Positions 36,060 through 47,321 of a stretch of 64,000 nt of DNA are shown here, one piece after another. This DNA comes from Dryas octopetala (taxonomy: Eukaryota > Streptophyta > Magnoliopsida > Rosales > Rosaceae): assembly GCA_963921425.1 (NCBI GenBank), contig OY992833.1:30056698-30120697 (forward strand). The letters are read 5' to 3'. How positions within the stretch are numbered: position 1 is the stretch's first letter; every line of letters starts with the position of its first letter. Both the position numbers and the translations under genes were made by a program. The notes below the pieces were generated by a model. The model did not search any database. It was not told the origin of the DNA and saw only the letters and a program-made list of their open reading frames with translations.

Positions 36060-37164
36060 TCTTCCTCTGCAAACGAGACCAGACATAGAAAGGTAAAGGG
36101 TTCCTAGATCTGGAGAGTGAGAAGAGGGGCAATGTACAACTGTGACTGACTCACAGTGTGAGGACTTAGGTAATTGTGTAATGAACGCGCGTGGAAGTGG
36201 GAGTCTCAATGTATAGGATTTACTGTTTACGTATATAAAATTAGGCCAAATGACAATTGTCTACGTTGTATAACAGTATAAGTCATTTTCCACTTCCGTC
36301 ATGTCCTGTAGTTTAACTTTTGATCAACTATTTTTATAACTATTGTAATAATTTGACGTGGCACGTAGGTGGTTGGCATGTGATCGATAAGATATATATA
36401 TTTTTTTTTTGAAAAAAAAAGTATAGCATTTTCTTTAATGAAATCCACTTCTAACCTTTTTTATCTTTTAATTACATATTGCTATTTGTCCCGATTTAAA
36501 TCTAATGGTTCAAGATAGTTTTAAGTTTATTTTATTTTGGTGTTGCTTTTTAAATTTATTTTAATATGTGTTTCTCCTTTAACTTTCTCTCTTTTCAATA
36601 AATTTATTTTATGTGTTGGAGAAGTTGTTGGCAAGATAAGATTTCCTAAGATGAGAGTATCTATATATATGAATTAGATATTGAATTGAAGAGAGATCCA
36701 ATATCACAAACATACGACATGTGCACTTTATCGTACTCATTCCATACCACACTTGCTTTGTTTTTGGGAAGCTTAGAAAGAAAGGGACAAGATTTGATCT
36801 GGATCGATCGAGTACTAGGTAGTATATAAAAAAGAGTTGGGTTTTAATCTTCTTTGAAGTACATTGAACTTGAACCATCTATTTATCTATAATCAGAACA
36901 CAATGACAGCATTTTAAGACTTCCACCAATTTAACTCGAGAAAATAGAAATCAAACAATGGAGATTATTTCCTCAAATATCAAACCTTCCCTACTTCTTA
37001 AAACTCATTTTACATCATTTGTAAATATACATGTAAACTTTATAGGAGTACCAACTCATGAAGCATGTAGAAGGGTTCAATATTAATTAAGCTCGAGATT
37101 GAAGTGAGTAGAGCCATCAAGTAAGATTCAAAGTTGAGTGCAATCAAAAATCCAAGATACAAAC
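36060..37164. other. 5' flank of decayed copy 2 and 3' flank of remnant copy 3
   Basis: Blocks at 36065-36190 are shared with 37585-37720, the equivalent upstream region of copy 3, so the promoter was part of the duplicated unit. The block at 36880-37030 (ATGACAGCAT...ACTTCCACCAA, CTTAAAACTCATTTTACAT) recurs near 34470, 46850 and 51160. No gene was seen. Confidence 0.55.
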
Positions 37165-37579
37165 TGCTACAATCACTGACTAGCTCCAGAGTCCCACGAG
37201 TCCTCGTCCCAAGTGGGCGAAAGGTGAAAGGGCTCAGGGCCCTTGGATATCTGTTAAAAAATAACATAATTTTCTTAGCAACCAAACAGAAATCAAACAA
37301 GCAAACTGAATCGCTTACTTACCGTGAAGCAGCGAACATAAGCTACCCTTGGAAGCAGCAGAATACAAGTAGTGAAACCAAAACTAGAACCAAAGCATCG
37401 CCGACTATGATGGCGATCAGAGTTAATTTCTCTGTTCCATTGTGGTGAGTAATAGTATTGGCCGATTCGTTTACAGGCAATGGACTCGCTGGAGATGCCT
37501 CTATAGTTGGGTTTGATGAGGCTTCAAGGAGAAAGAAAAACGAGCTCATGACAGTAACGGTGGCTAAGTTCGCTGCCAT
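37165..37579 (-). pseudogene. Remnant of LRR receptor kinase copy 3 (signal peptide and membrane helix only)
   Basis: From 37579 the minus strand reads MAANLATVTVMSSFFFLLEA, a signal peptide, then a short Ser/Pro stalk, [20 protein letters not shown] and the membrane helix. Then, within about 30 bases, comes CTTCACG followed by GTAAGTAAG, the conserved exon-1 splice donor. Thus the LRRs and the entire exon-1 part of the kinase are deleted. Near 37170-37190 the string ACTGACTAGCTCC matches the C-terminus/stop region of copy 1 (28391-28405). Together these show a third copy collapsed to about 400 bp. Confidence 0.75.
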
Positions 37580-37925
37580 TCTTGCTCTGCAAATGAGAGC
37601 ACACGTTGAAAGGTTAAGGGTCTCTGGCTCTGGAGAGTGAGAGGAGAGCCAATGAATGTACTAGTGTGACTTTTGAGGACTTGGGTTGGGCAGTGGTGTT
37701 CACGTACGTGTATAATTGTATATGATTTACGAAATATAAAATTATGTAAAAAGACAACAATGTTTTTTATATTCATTCTACTCTGCTTAGCTGTTTTGGT
37801 CAGCTGGGTTTAACAATAACAGACGAATTAAATCTAATAAGTTTACTGCAATATTGTTCAGAATTCATCAAATTTCCTGGAAATAAATAATATATAGATG
37901 CCTTCAACTAAAAAATTACAGGATT
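37580..37925. other. 5' flank of remnant copy 3 and 3' flank of LRK10L gene 1
   Basis: The block at about 37735-37830 (GCTTAGCTGTTTTGGTCAGCTGGGTT) recurs at about 46945-47030, downstream of LRK10L gene 2. It marks the outer end of the duplicated LRK10L unit. Confidence 0.55.
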
Positions 37926-40587
37926 CTATTGTAGTGATACTGATACCATAGTAGTAGAAGAATCTGCCAGCAGGGGATTTGGAGGAGGAGAAGACAAGTA
38001 GGGCTTGGGTGGAATCTGCAAGGAATCAACACTCCCTTCCAACATATCTATGACTTCTCTCATCGCTGGCCGGTTTGAAGGGTCTGTTTGTATGCACCAC
38101 AAGCTCACTATTATCATCTTCCTTGCTCTTGCTTTGTCTTCCTCATTCATTATGCTTTGCAGTCCAAGTTCTTCATCGAGCTCAATACGCCTGTAAATCC
38201 AATGCGGAAAATATATTTCACTCGTATCTTCAGCTTCAGCATCGATGTTCCTTCTTCCTCCAACCATCTCTGAAAGCATCATTCCATAACTGTATACATC
38301 GGATTTATGTGAGACCCCTCCAAAATTTCTACAGAAGACTTCTGGAGCAATGTATCCAGCAGTACCTCTGGCACCCAACATTGACACGATACTCTCTTTC
38401 CTGTTGCATATTTTAGCAAGGCCGAAATCAGAGATTTTCGGGGAGAAGTTTTCATCAAGAAGAATGTTATGAGGCTTTATGTCAAAATGCAAAATTCTTG
38501 TGTTGCAACCACGATGTAAGTACTCTAGTCCTTGAGCAATGCCAAGTGAAATTCGTTCCAATGTTTCCCATCCCAAATGAACATCTTTTTGGGGGTTGTT
38601 TGCATCAAATATGAACTTCTCAAGAGATCCATTCGGCATGAATTCATAGATGAGAGCTCTTTCTGAACCCTCAAAGCAAAAACCCAACAAGCTGACAATG
38701 TTGACATGGGAAGTTCTACTAATGGCTGCAACCTCATTCATAAATTCTTCTCCATTACCCTTTGATTTGTTCAAGACCTTCACTGCTACAAGACGGCCGT
38801 CAGTTAATGTTCCTTTGTATACACCACCATAGCCCCCTTGCCCCAATTTTTCTTTGAAGGAGTTGGTCATTTGCTTGATCTCCAAATAGCTGTATCTTTT
38901 AACTTGAAGTGGCCCATTGTTCACTAGAAAAGCCTCAACAGCTTGACGATCTTGGTTCTCCTTCTTTGGAAAGAAAATAAATCTATTAGATGATAACTTC
39001 CTCCTTAAGCCGCAAGCAGTAACCACTAGAACCGTGAGGATGAAACCACCAGCAATTCCCAATGCTGATCAAAGAAACAAATGACAAATTCATGCAATGC
39101 AAGATCATGGAAAATATAAACTAGCTTTTTTGAGAGAGTTTGCCATAAAAACTTAAATGGCGATATTCAAAACCCTGAAATATCATTCCATAATAAGAAC
39201 ACTTGGGATTGAGAGTATCCATAACAATTAGATATCATTCCATGGGTTAAAATAGTTGTCCCTGAATGAGAGTATCCATAAAAATTAGATATTTAATTAA
39301 AGAGACATGGATCTTACCTAGTTTTAGCTTCAATCCCAATTTCTCATCTCCTGCAACATAAATTGCAAATAAAGAAAAATGTTGGTAGCTTAAAGCAAAG
39401 AAGATTGAAGTGGCATAGATAAAATTGGCATTCAACAAAAACAAGATAATGCACATTGATCATTTAAAAACTCTCCATATGTGCGACTGTATGTGTGTGT
39501 TAACCAAATTCAAAAATTTTGTCAACAAAGAGTTTCATTTTGTCAAAATCATAACCTTTCAGAAAATGTATTTTATTATGGCATGACAGATAGAAAAGAC
39601 AGCAGGTCATGTAAATGAGGCAAGCATCCAATTTTATGCACATCTATTCCGAGGCTATACCTTTTTCTGTTTCTGCGATGGACAATATACTGATTAAAAG
39701 TTACGGTACATATATTATTTCTCTTACTACAGAACAAAGAAAAGCAAATTAAGAAATGAGAACAGAAAAAAATAAATAAAGAAAGAAATAGACTAACCTG
39801 CTGTATCATAGCAGCGTCCAGAATGAGGCCAATCTGGGCAGAAGCACTTAAAATGGTACGTGGTGTGATTGAAGCCACACCTCCCTCCGCTTAGCTCGCA
39901 GCGGCGGCAGTTGCCGGCGATCCATTCCAGCACAAACCCTTTCCTCAGCACCTCTTCTATTCCCGCCCCACTCCCATTCCCATTCCCATACCTTTCAACT
40001 GGAGCAGCCACCACCACTTGATCTCTTCCACACTTCTCATACGCATTCCCAAATCGTACATCATCCCGAGGCAGGGCCAAAACTGAACTGTTTTTGTTAG
40101 TTCCCTGAAAGCAACCAATCTTGTACTCTGACAATGACTCAACCAAAGAAGAGCTGCAATTGTAGAGCAGAACCAATTCGGTTTGGTTTTGAGCGAGCTT
40201 AAACTGATCGTTTGGAAAGCTTAAGGTATGGACCAGTGGAATATTATTGCAAGCACTACTTTTGTGTAAGTCTGAAAACACAGCGTTTGAGACCACAAGA
40301 GACTGGTTTTGGTAACTGATATTGCGGATTATGTAATCGTTACCGAAAATTTGGACAATTGGGTATTTGTTTTCATGGCAAGAGAGATGGAAACCAGGGT
40401 ACCCGCAGAAGGGTTCTTGCTGTCCTTGGATGAAGAATGGATAGCTTATGATTTGGTCACCACAAGTTTTGGGCGCACTGCACGCTTTGTACTGCGGATC
40501 CACAGCAGATGATGATGGGAGTGATAGGAGAAAGAAAATGAGGAGGATGCAGAGATTTATGAAGTGGGTAAAGAGATTTTGATTCAT
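37926..40587 (-). CDS. LRK10L-type receptor-like kinase, gene 1, 653 aa
   Basis: Three exons: 40587-39798 (ectodomain), 39350-39318 (33 nt) and 39064-37926 (membrane helix plus kinase); both introns are GT-AG in phase 1 and the total is 654 codons with stop. The protein has a signal peptide (about 1-28), a cysteine-rich galacturonan-binding/WAK-like domain (CSAPKTCGDQIISYPFF, FCGYPGFHLSC) and a WAK-associated C-terminal domain (CRRCELSGGRCGF, FKCFCPDW). A helix (LGIAGGFILTVLVVTACGL) precedes a complete kinase: GQGGYGGVYKG, VAVKVLNK, HFDIKPHNILLDE (non-RD type), DFGLAK and GTAGYIAPE. Such LRK10L/Lr10-like kinases act at the plasma membrane in defence or wall sensing; the ligand is unknown. A Harbinger transposon ends 141 bp upstream of the ATG. 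The kinase exon is nearly identical to that of gene 2, but the ectodomain exon is not. Confidence 0.88.
39640..39700 (-). pseudogene. Relic exon end and splice donor inside intron 1 of LRK10L gene 1
   Basis: The block around 39571-39665 closely matches 49524-49612 in gene 2. There it spans the end of the ectodomain exon and the start of intron 1. In gene 1 the equivalent donor (AAAAAG then GTATAGCC on the minus strand) sits in the middle of the intron, about 140 bp downstream of the exon that is actually used. A short codon run upstream of it reads YIVHRRN, like the CYYHQGG end of gene 2. This looks like a leftover from a gene-2-type ectodomain exon. Confidence 0.55.
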
Positions 40588-40738
40588 TTGAGATGTTATA
40601 AACTGTGGTACAGACGGTGAACAAAGATGATGAATATTGTAGAGAGAGAATTATAATAATGCTGTTTCACAATGAGAGGTATTTGACGGAGATCATAGTT
40701 TTGTTGACTTGATAATTGCCGAATTCAAGGAAGGTGTA

Positions 40739-40965
40739 TTCAATTAAGATTTTAATGGATTTTTATGGAATTGAAAAGTCTGATGGTATTCAATTAAGAT
40801 TTTTAAAGAATCCATTAAAGTTTGATGGTATTCAAATAGGACTTTTAAAAAGTCTATAAAAGTCTGTAGGTATTCAATTAAGACTTTTAAAAAGTCTATA
40901 AAAGTATGTAAGTATTCAATCAAGACTTTTAAAGAGTCCATTAAAGTTTGACGGTATTGAAAAAG
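40739..40965 (+). repeat. Subterminal tandem repeats of the Harbinger element
   Basis: About five diverged copies of a 42-bp unit (GGTATTCAATTAAGACTTTT then AAA(A/G)AGTC(T/C)ATTAAAGT) stand next to the left terminus. Each unit repeats the terminal motif TATTCAATTAAGA. Similar AAAGTC/CTCTA motifs occur at the right end (46370-46590). They are plausible transposase binding sites. Confidence 0.7.
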
Positions 40966-41735
40966 TTATTGACTTTGATAAAATTCAATAAACAGTGGAG
41001 TTTGATGGAGTTTGGAGTATGAAGTATAAATACCAATTCTCCAACCTTCTCCCCAAAGATTTCTAAAGGAATTCACGCCAAAACATTTTTTTTTTACGAC
41101 GTTGCTGTACAAGTAAGCTCCCAACACAGCCTTCAATCTTCCATTAGAGACCACTTTCTGATCTCATCTCCAGGTAGGGTTCTCAACAATTTGATGTTAT
41201 TCTTTTATGTAATATAGATCCATGTGTTTCTAGTTAATGATTTCTCTTGTATTTAGGGTTAGGGTTCTCTTGTATTTTAGGGTTTAGGGTTCTTTTGTAT
41301 TTTAGGGTTTAGGTTCTCTTCTATTGGGTTTATGGATTCTCAACATCAAATATGCATCTATATATACAATTTACAAATTTCAATGGGATTTTTTTTTTTT
41401 AATATTTTGTGAAGTTGTACGAAGATATTAGTTATATTTTGCTAGTTTATTAGAGGAATCTTTTGCCCGTGGTTGTCATTGTGTTTTGTTGGTAAAAGAA
41501 TGCAATTGCAATTTATGACTCTCTCAAATCTAATAGTTTATTCTAGTACAATGTTTGTCAAACAAGTCCTCTTTCTTCTACTATGTTTGTATACTTTTGT
41601 CTGGCACTATTTACTTTGGTTTATTCAAGGCCTTTAGTACTACTTATTTATTTATTTCCTAGCTGTTTGTTTTTCATGGAAGTCAATTGACACTCATTTC
41701 AATTTCTTTGTATTAATTAATTAGTTTTACTCGAT

Positions 41736-41783
41736 TGCAATAAGAATGTTTTTTTTTTTTGGTCGAATGCAATAAGAATGTTT
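41736..41783 (-). repeat. Ultra-short poly(A)-tailed insertion with 16-bp direct repeats
   Basis: TGCAATAAGAATGTTT is at 41736-41751 and 41768-41783. The 16-base insert on the minus strand reads TTCGACC followed by poly(A). It lies inside the Harbinger element, so it is younger than that element family member or was carried with it. Confidence 0.65.
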
Positions 41784-42083
41784 GGCATCAAATAGTAGAA
41801 ATGCAAAATACTCGAAATGCAAGCAATATTTCGAGTGCAATAAGACTGTTTGACACTGCAATATATGTTGTAGTTGGTGGAGGCAACATATTTCGATATA
41901 TGTTGTATAAATAAATAGCTATAACATACACCATTAGCTGTTTGTCTTCGAATGCAATAAGAATGCTTGGCATCAATAATATACAACATTTTCTCTTTGC
42001 TATGCTTTTGCTTTTAGTAATCACTTTTTCAAACACCTTATTATAATATTATTTTTCCTTTTTGCATTGAAACCCTTACTTAA

Positions 42084-42137
42084 GATAAAGAGGCAAAGAA
42101 AGTGGCCAAAAAAAAAAAAAGATAAAGAGGCAAAGAA
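42084..42137 (+). repeat. Ultra-short poly(A)-tailed insertion with 17-bp direct repeats
   Basis: GATAAAGAGGCAAAGAA is at 42084-42100 and 42121-42137. The 20-base insert is AGTGGCC followed by about 13 A. It is also inside the Harbinger element. Confidence 0.7.
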
Positions 42138-42319
42138 TAACCAAAGAATTGATGACCTCTGCCAATAGACAAAGAGAAAATTATTAATCATTATGTATGT
42201 ATGTACCATTCATATGTTGCTATTTTTTTATGAAACAATATCATGTATAGTATTTATTGCGGATATTTGGGATAGTGATTATATTGAGATAATTGGCATG
42301 TGAAACTTCAGTGTGATCA

Positions 42320-43467
42320 ATGGAAGATTCACAACCAGGAAAGGGAAAAATGTCATATAAAATGTGGACCACAGTAGAAAGCAATTTATTGTTAGAGCTC
42401 ATGGTTGATGCTGCCAAACGTGGATGGCGTGATGCTAATGCTGTGCTAAGCAAGCAAATAGTAGAAAACAAAATACTTCCTCGTCTTAATGAAAAAATTG
42501 ATGAGAAAAAAACTTATTCCCAGTACCAAAGCAGATTGAAATGGTTTAAGAGCCGATATTCTAATTTTTCTGAGCTTATGCGTCATAGTTCTGGGTTTGG
42601 GTGGGACCCAACAACAAAGAAGTTTACGGCTAGTGATGAAGTATGGGAAGATTACCTTAAGGTGAGCTTATTGTTTTTTTTTTTTTAAATATATATTTTA
42701 TATGATAACTTTATATTATATGTAAAAAAGAAAAAAATTAATTTTTATTATATGTTAACAAATTTTATTATTTTTTCTTTGCTAGTCCCACCCAAACCAA
42801 AGACACCTTCGTACAGACACATTTGCAGACTATGAGGACTTGAGAATTGTAGTTGGGAATGGAACAGCTGTCGGGACAAATTCAATTGGATTGGGCGATG
42901 ATACTGATGCAACAATATATAGGGCTGAAGACAGTAATCGTGTGAGGATAGAAGACTATGTGTATGATGATAGCCATGATGCCTATGTACCAAGTCAACA
43001 TGAACCATCATCCCAAGCACCACCAACTGGACAAAATACTTCATACCTACCCTTCCCGGACCCCTCTTTAGAGACTCCTTTAGAAGGCACTAGTCTAAAA
43101 AAAAAAAAGAACTAGAACTGAGTATGAAGGAAATACTAGCTCATTTGAGACGACCGCTCGAGCCGATGTTCTAGACAAGATTTCTCTTGGCCTTGATACA
43201 ATTGGTTCAATGGACACTAGGTTTGAAGAAATGCAAAGGCTAATGGAGAAAAGGGACAAATATATGGAGAAACGTGAATTAGAGAAAAAGGAAAGAGAGA
43301 AAAAGAATAATCTCTGGAATGCTATCAAGGAGATCCCAAACTTGGATATTATTACTCGCTGCAAAGCACTTAAGTCGATTAAGAAGATAGGAGTCACAGA
43401 TGAGTTCTTAGAAATGACTGTTGAAGAGCGCTCAGTGTGGATACTCTGCAACAAGTTGGATGATTGA
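42320..43467 (+). CDS. Harbinger ORF1, Myb/SANT-like DNA-binding protein (frameshifted in an A run)
   Basis: Exon 1 (42320-42661) encodes a Myb/SANT-like trihelix: MWTTVESNLLLELMVDAAKRGWRD, then YSQYQSRLKWFKSRYSNFSEL and SGFGWDPTTKKFTASDEVWEDYLK. After a GT-AG intron, exon 2 (from 42786) starts SHPNQRHLRTDTFADYEDL and runs to an A12 run at about 43097-43108. There the frame shifts: the sequence goes on in another frame as RTRTEYEGN, a charged coiled-coil-like segment and a conserved end (ALKSIKKIGVTDEFLEMTVEERSVW), to 43467. Losing one A would restore the frame, so this is either a real mutation or a homopolymer sequencing error. In this superfamily ORF1 partners the transposase for DNA binding and nuclear import. 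Confidence 0.75.
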
Positions 43468-44229
43468 ATGTGGTTTTTTGAGTCTAATGTGTCTAGCATT
43501 TTGGAGTATGTTAAACTTTTTGGTTTAGAATTGATTTTCTTTAATCATTGCATTTTCTTTAATTTGTTTCACTACTGAGTGCTTATAATGAAATAAATGG
43601 ATGTTTGATTTATTTATTCTTAATCGTAATTTATAAAATTTATCCCTGCATGATGTGGCTATATGCTTTGGTTTATACATAGTTGTTGCAGACTTAATTA
43701 TTACTTTGCATGGTTGGTGGAGTGTTAATGATAAAATTGTTATATGGTTCACAATAAAAACTCAACACTTGCTGCTTTATTGAATTATTTTTAAAATAGC
43801 ATGAGGCTAGAGTGCATGAGTTGTATATTGTCTTAGCCTGGCCTAAAAGTTATTGATATATGACAACTTGAACAAACAAGAAAAATGGTCTAGCTGTATA
43901 TAAAGTTAAATTATCAATATGGGACGTCATTCACTTTGTTCTAGTTTTGCATATTCATTCATTAGAGGTTTTAATTTTATGATGAACATATTTCATGTAG
44001 GATTACGCCTTGCATATTTTGTATACAGAAGCTTCAGATTAATGAAATTTAAATAATGGTTATAATTCCTTCTCATAGAGTTAGAATCCTTAGCCAACAA
44101 ATCAATTTTGGAGTATGTCTGGCTTTCTAGATTCACTTATTTGACTGAAGTAAACACACTTTTCCATTCATATATATATTGCAATCTAACTTCTTTTTCC
44201 TTTTCATTTTTTTGAGATAAGGTTAAAAA

Positions 44230-45721
44230 ATGTCTCAAACAATGATGCATGGGGATTCTGAAGAAGAAGAAATAGAGGATGAGGAAATTGATGAAGAAAA
44301 ATTAGAGGAAGAATTTTATGAAAGCATCAATTTATTGTTGATGGCTTTTCAAGCAATAATTCAAGTGCTAAAATTTTTACTAATTACAACCTGTGGTGAA
44401 CGTATTGCGCGTCCTCTAACTCGGCGACCAATTACTACAAATGGATACAATTATATACATAGGGTATTGCATGAGGATCCTGAACACTTCCGTCAAGTGT
44501 ATAGGATGTATCCTGACGTGTTTCGAAAACTATGCAAGATTATTAGAGAAAAAACACTTTTGTGTGATACACGATTTATTTGTGTTGAAGAAATGCTTGC
44601 AACATTTTTACTTACTATCGGTCAAAATTCTCGATATTGCCTAACTCGTAAGGCATATGGCCGATCACATTTTGCAACAAGCAGAAATTTCAACAAAGTT
44701 CTAAAGGCCTTGAATACAATAGCACCAGAGTTGATGGCTAAACCTGGATCCACAGCACCAGCTAAGATAAGAGAAAGCACAAGATTTTACCCGTACTTTA
44801 AGGTATGTGATAAATATTTTGTACAATAAAATGTTATAACTATATAAGCATGTTGAGCAGGGAAATTTGGTCTGTTTATTAACTCTTATATTTTATTTAG
44901 GATTGCATTGGAGCTATTGATGGCACACATATACCAGCAATGGTTAAGGGACGTGATACAAGCAGTTATTGTAATCGTCATGGAAAAATATCACAAAATG
45001 TATTAGCAGCCTGTAACTTTGATTTGGAATTCATATATGTGCTCAGTGGATGGGAGGGTTCAGCTCATGATTCAAAAGTGCTAAATGATGCTCTAACAAG
45101 GAGGAATGGACTTAAAGTGCCACAAGGTACGTATTTAATTTTCTTTTTTATTTAGAAAAATATTTTTCTTTCCCTTTACGTTTACATTAGGTAGTACATT
45201 GAAAATTAATTATATATACATATGTTGTATATTTAGGTAAATATTTTCTGGTGGATTGTGGATTTCCAAATCGACGACAATTTTTAGCCCCGTTTCGAGG
45301 TGTTCGATATCATCTCCAAGATTTTGTTGGTCAAGATCGTCAGCCCGAAAATGCAATTGAATTATTCAATCTTCGCCATGCTTCATTGAGGAATGTAATC
45401 GAGAGGATATTTGGTATATTTAAATCGCGATTTACAATTTTCAAGTCTGCACCTCCATTTCTATATAAGACACAAGCAGAGCTAGTATTAGCTTGTGCAG
45501 GATTACACAACTTTCTACGCAAAGAGTGTCGTTCTGATGAATTTCCTATTGAACCTGACAACGAGTCATCATCATCACCATTACCAATAGATGAAGGGGA
45601 TAATTTTGAACTACTTCTTCAATCCCAAGAGCAACAACGAGAGAATGCTAATCAATGGAGAACTAATATAGCTTCAGCTATATGGGGAGATGTCGGGCAT
45701 GCTGATCATAATGAGAATTGA
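44230..45721 (+). CDS. PIF/Harbinger DDE transposase, 427 aa, apparently intact
   Basis: Three exons, 44230-44802, 44901-45126 and 45237-45721, give an open 428-codon frame with GT-AG introns. After an acidic N-terminus comes a helix-turn-helix-like part (HFRQVYRMYPDVFRKLCKII, ATFLLTIGQNSRYCLTRKAYG). The catalytic triad is complete: Asp198 in GAIDGTHI, Asp248 in GSAHDSKVL and Glu322 in LRNVIERIFG. The length is ordinary for plant members. With intact termini this gene could still be functional; the only visible defect is in the ORF1 partner gene. Confidence 0.88.
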
Positions 45722-46595
45722 AAGATTTAAAAACAATTTATGTTATGATTTTTTAATTTAGATCTAGAGACATGGTTGATTTAGATGCAATTACATGTCA
45801 ATTGCTTTCATCCAGTTGAACCACCATTTTTTTTTCTTTTTTTAAGTTTGTTATTTTTCTTGTTTTTTCCCACAATTAATCATATTCATCATAGACATAG
45901 TTAACAAATAGATGGTCATGCATCTTGATTTTTCCTTGTGTACCTAATGGTTGCACCCGACTTGATGTCTATCATTATCAACTTGACCATTCTTGCTCTA
46001 CATTGTGCTTTTGTTTTGTTTTAAAGATTATTTCCCTATTAATGGGGCTAATTTGTAAGAGACCCTATCATTGCCATTAAGCCAGGGTGCATGGCTGGTC
46101 TTTTTATTTGTGAAGTTTAACAAAGAGAATAGGGGTAAAATAATGATTTTACTATATTTTTTCGGAGTGTAATGAAGAGCTCAATTTTGATTCAAATAGT
46201 TCCTACATACTTTTCTATTCATTATTTTGATGTAAGGAAAAATTTAGCATGAAAGAGGAGGAATAACAAATAAATCACAAAGTTGAAAGAGATCACAGGA
46301 CTTCTTCAATAGATTTGTTACAGTCCTCCCCTATTTGTTAAAAAAAATATCCGAGAAATTTTAAAATAAACAATAAAAAACTCTATTAAACTCTATCAAA
46401 GTTATTAGAAGTCTATAAAAATCCATCAAAGTCAATGAAAATAGTTAGGCAAACTCTGTTAAAACTCTATGCAGAATTCTGCCAAAGTCTGTGTGGAGTT
46501 TATGAAAGTCATTTAAAATCCATCAACTCTACCAAAGTCAATGACTTTTAAAAACTCTACCAAAGTCCATTAAAATCCTAATTGAATACACCCCC

Positions 46596-47321
46596 CAAGT
46601 CTTTGGCTCTGAAGCCGCCTTTGAGTGTAAGAAGACTATGCATTCTGCCTAACCCTCAATAAATGAATAAAACCAAAAATAAAAACAACTGCCCCACGCA
46701 TTTATACTCATTCATTGATGATGGGCTTGATGCGCAACTAGCGATCATTATTCTGCAGAAAAAAAACTAATAGCCAATAGAATTAGGGTTAATTTTATTT
46801 AATCTTTTCATTGACCATGAACATTCACTTTCAACCATCGATTTATGTACTACCAGATGAATGACAGCATCTTCAGTTTTGCACAGATACAACCCTAGAA
46901 AATAGAAACGAAAAGGGATTTCAGTGTATATGAGTTACGAATATGAAAATTATGTAAACCAGACAACATTTTTTTTTTCTACATTTTCCTCTGCTTAGCT
47001 GTTTTGGTCAGCTGGGTTCAACAATAACAGTGGTGATTCTAAGTTGTGCTTAAAAATGACCCAATATTGGATTTCAGATTAGATTGAACGGAAGTTTGCA
47101 ATAGTAATTAACATGATGATCTTGTTAAGATATAAAATAAATGCCCACAGAATAAGATTGATCATAGCGTCATTTTCATCCCTTCTCATTCAAATAGTTG
47201 ATATGTTGGATCCACACCTGTCAAAGCTGATAAATGACACAATTTACTTCAATATTGCTTAGTATTCATCAAATTCCCTTGAAAAACATAGGTGCATGAA
47301 GTAAAATACAATTCCAGGGTT
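46596..47321. other. Former LRK10L gene 1 promoter region and 3' flank of LRK10L gene 2
   Basis: This is the DNA that lay directly upstream of gene 1 before the Harbinger insertion. About 46840-47040 holds copies of the blocks seen downstream of the LRR-kinase copies and of LRK10L gene 1. No gene was seen. Confidence 0.5.

Larger units (their letters stand above)
40729..46595 (+). mobile_element. Nearly intact PIF/Harbinger transposon, 5.9 kb
   Basis: The ends are inverted repeats: left GGTGTATTCAATTAAGATTT (from 40733) and, on the minus strand, right GGTGTATTCAATTAGGATTT, continuing TTAATGGA, about 27 of 28 matching. The 3-bp flanks are CAA on both sides (40726-40728, 46596-46598); Harbinger elements usually target TWA, so the exact ends may differ by a few bases. 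It carries both genes of the superfamily, a Myb/SANT-like ORF1 and a DDE transposase, both on the plus strand. About 140 bp separate it from the LRK10L gene 1 ATG. Two ultra-short poly(A)-tailed insertions lie in its 5' part. Confidence 0.85.

Noticed and set aside
39576..39878. 100-codon minus-strand frame between LRK10L exons
   Set aside because: It crosses the true exon 1 end and the relic exon tip; not a separate gene.
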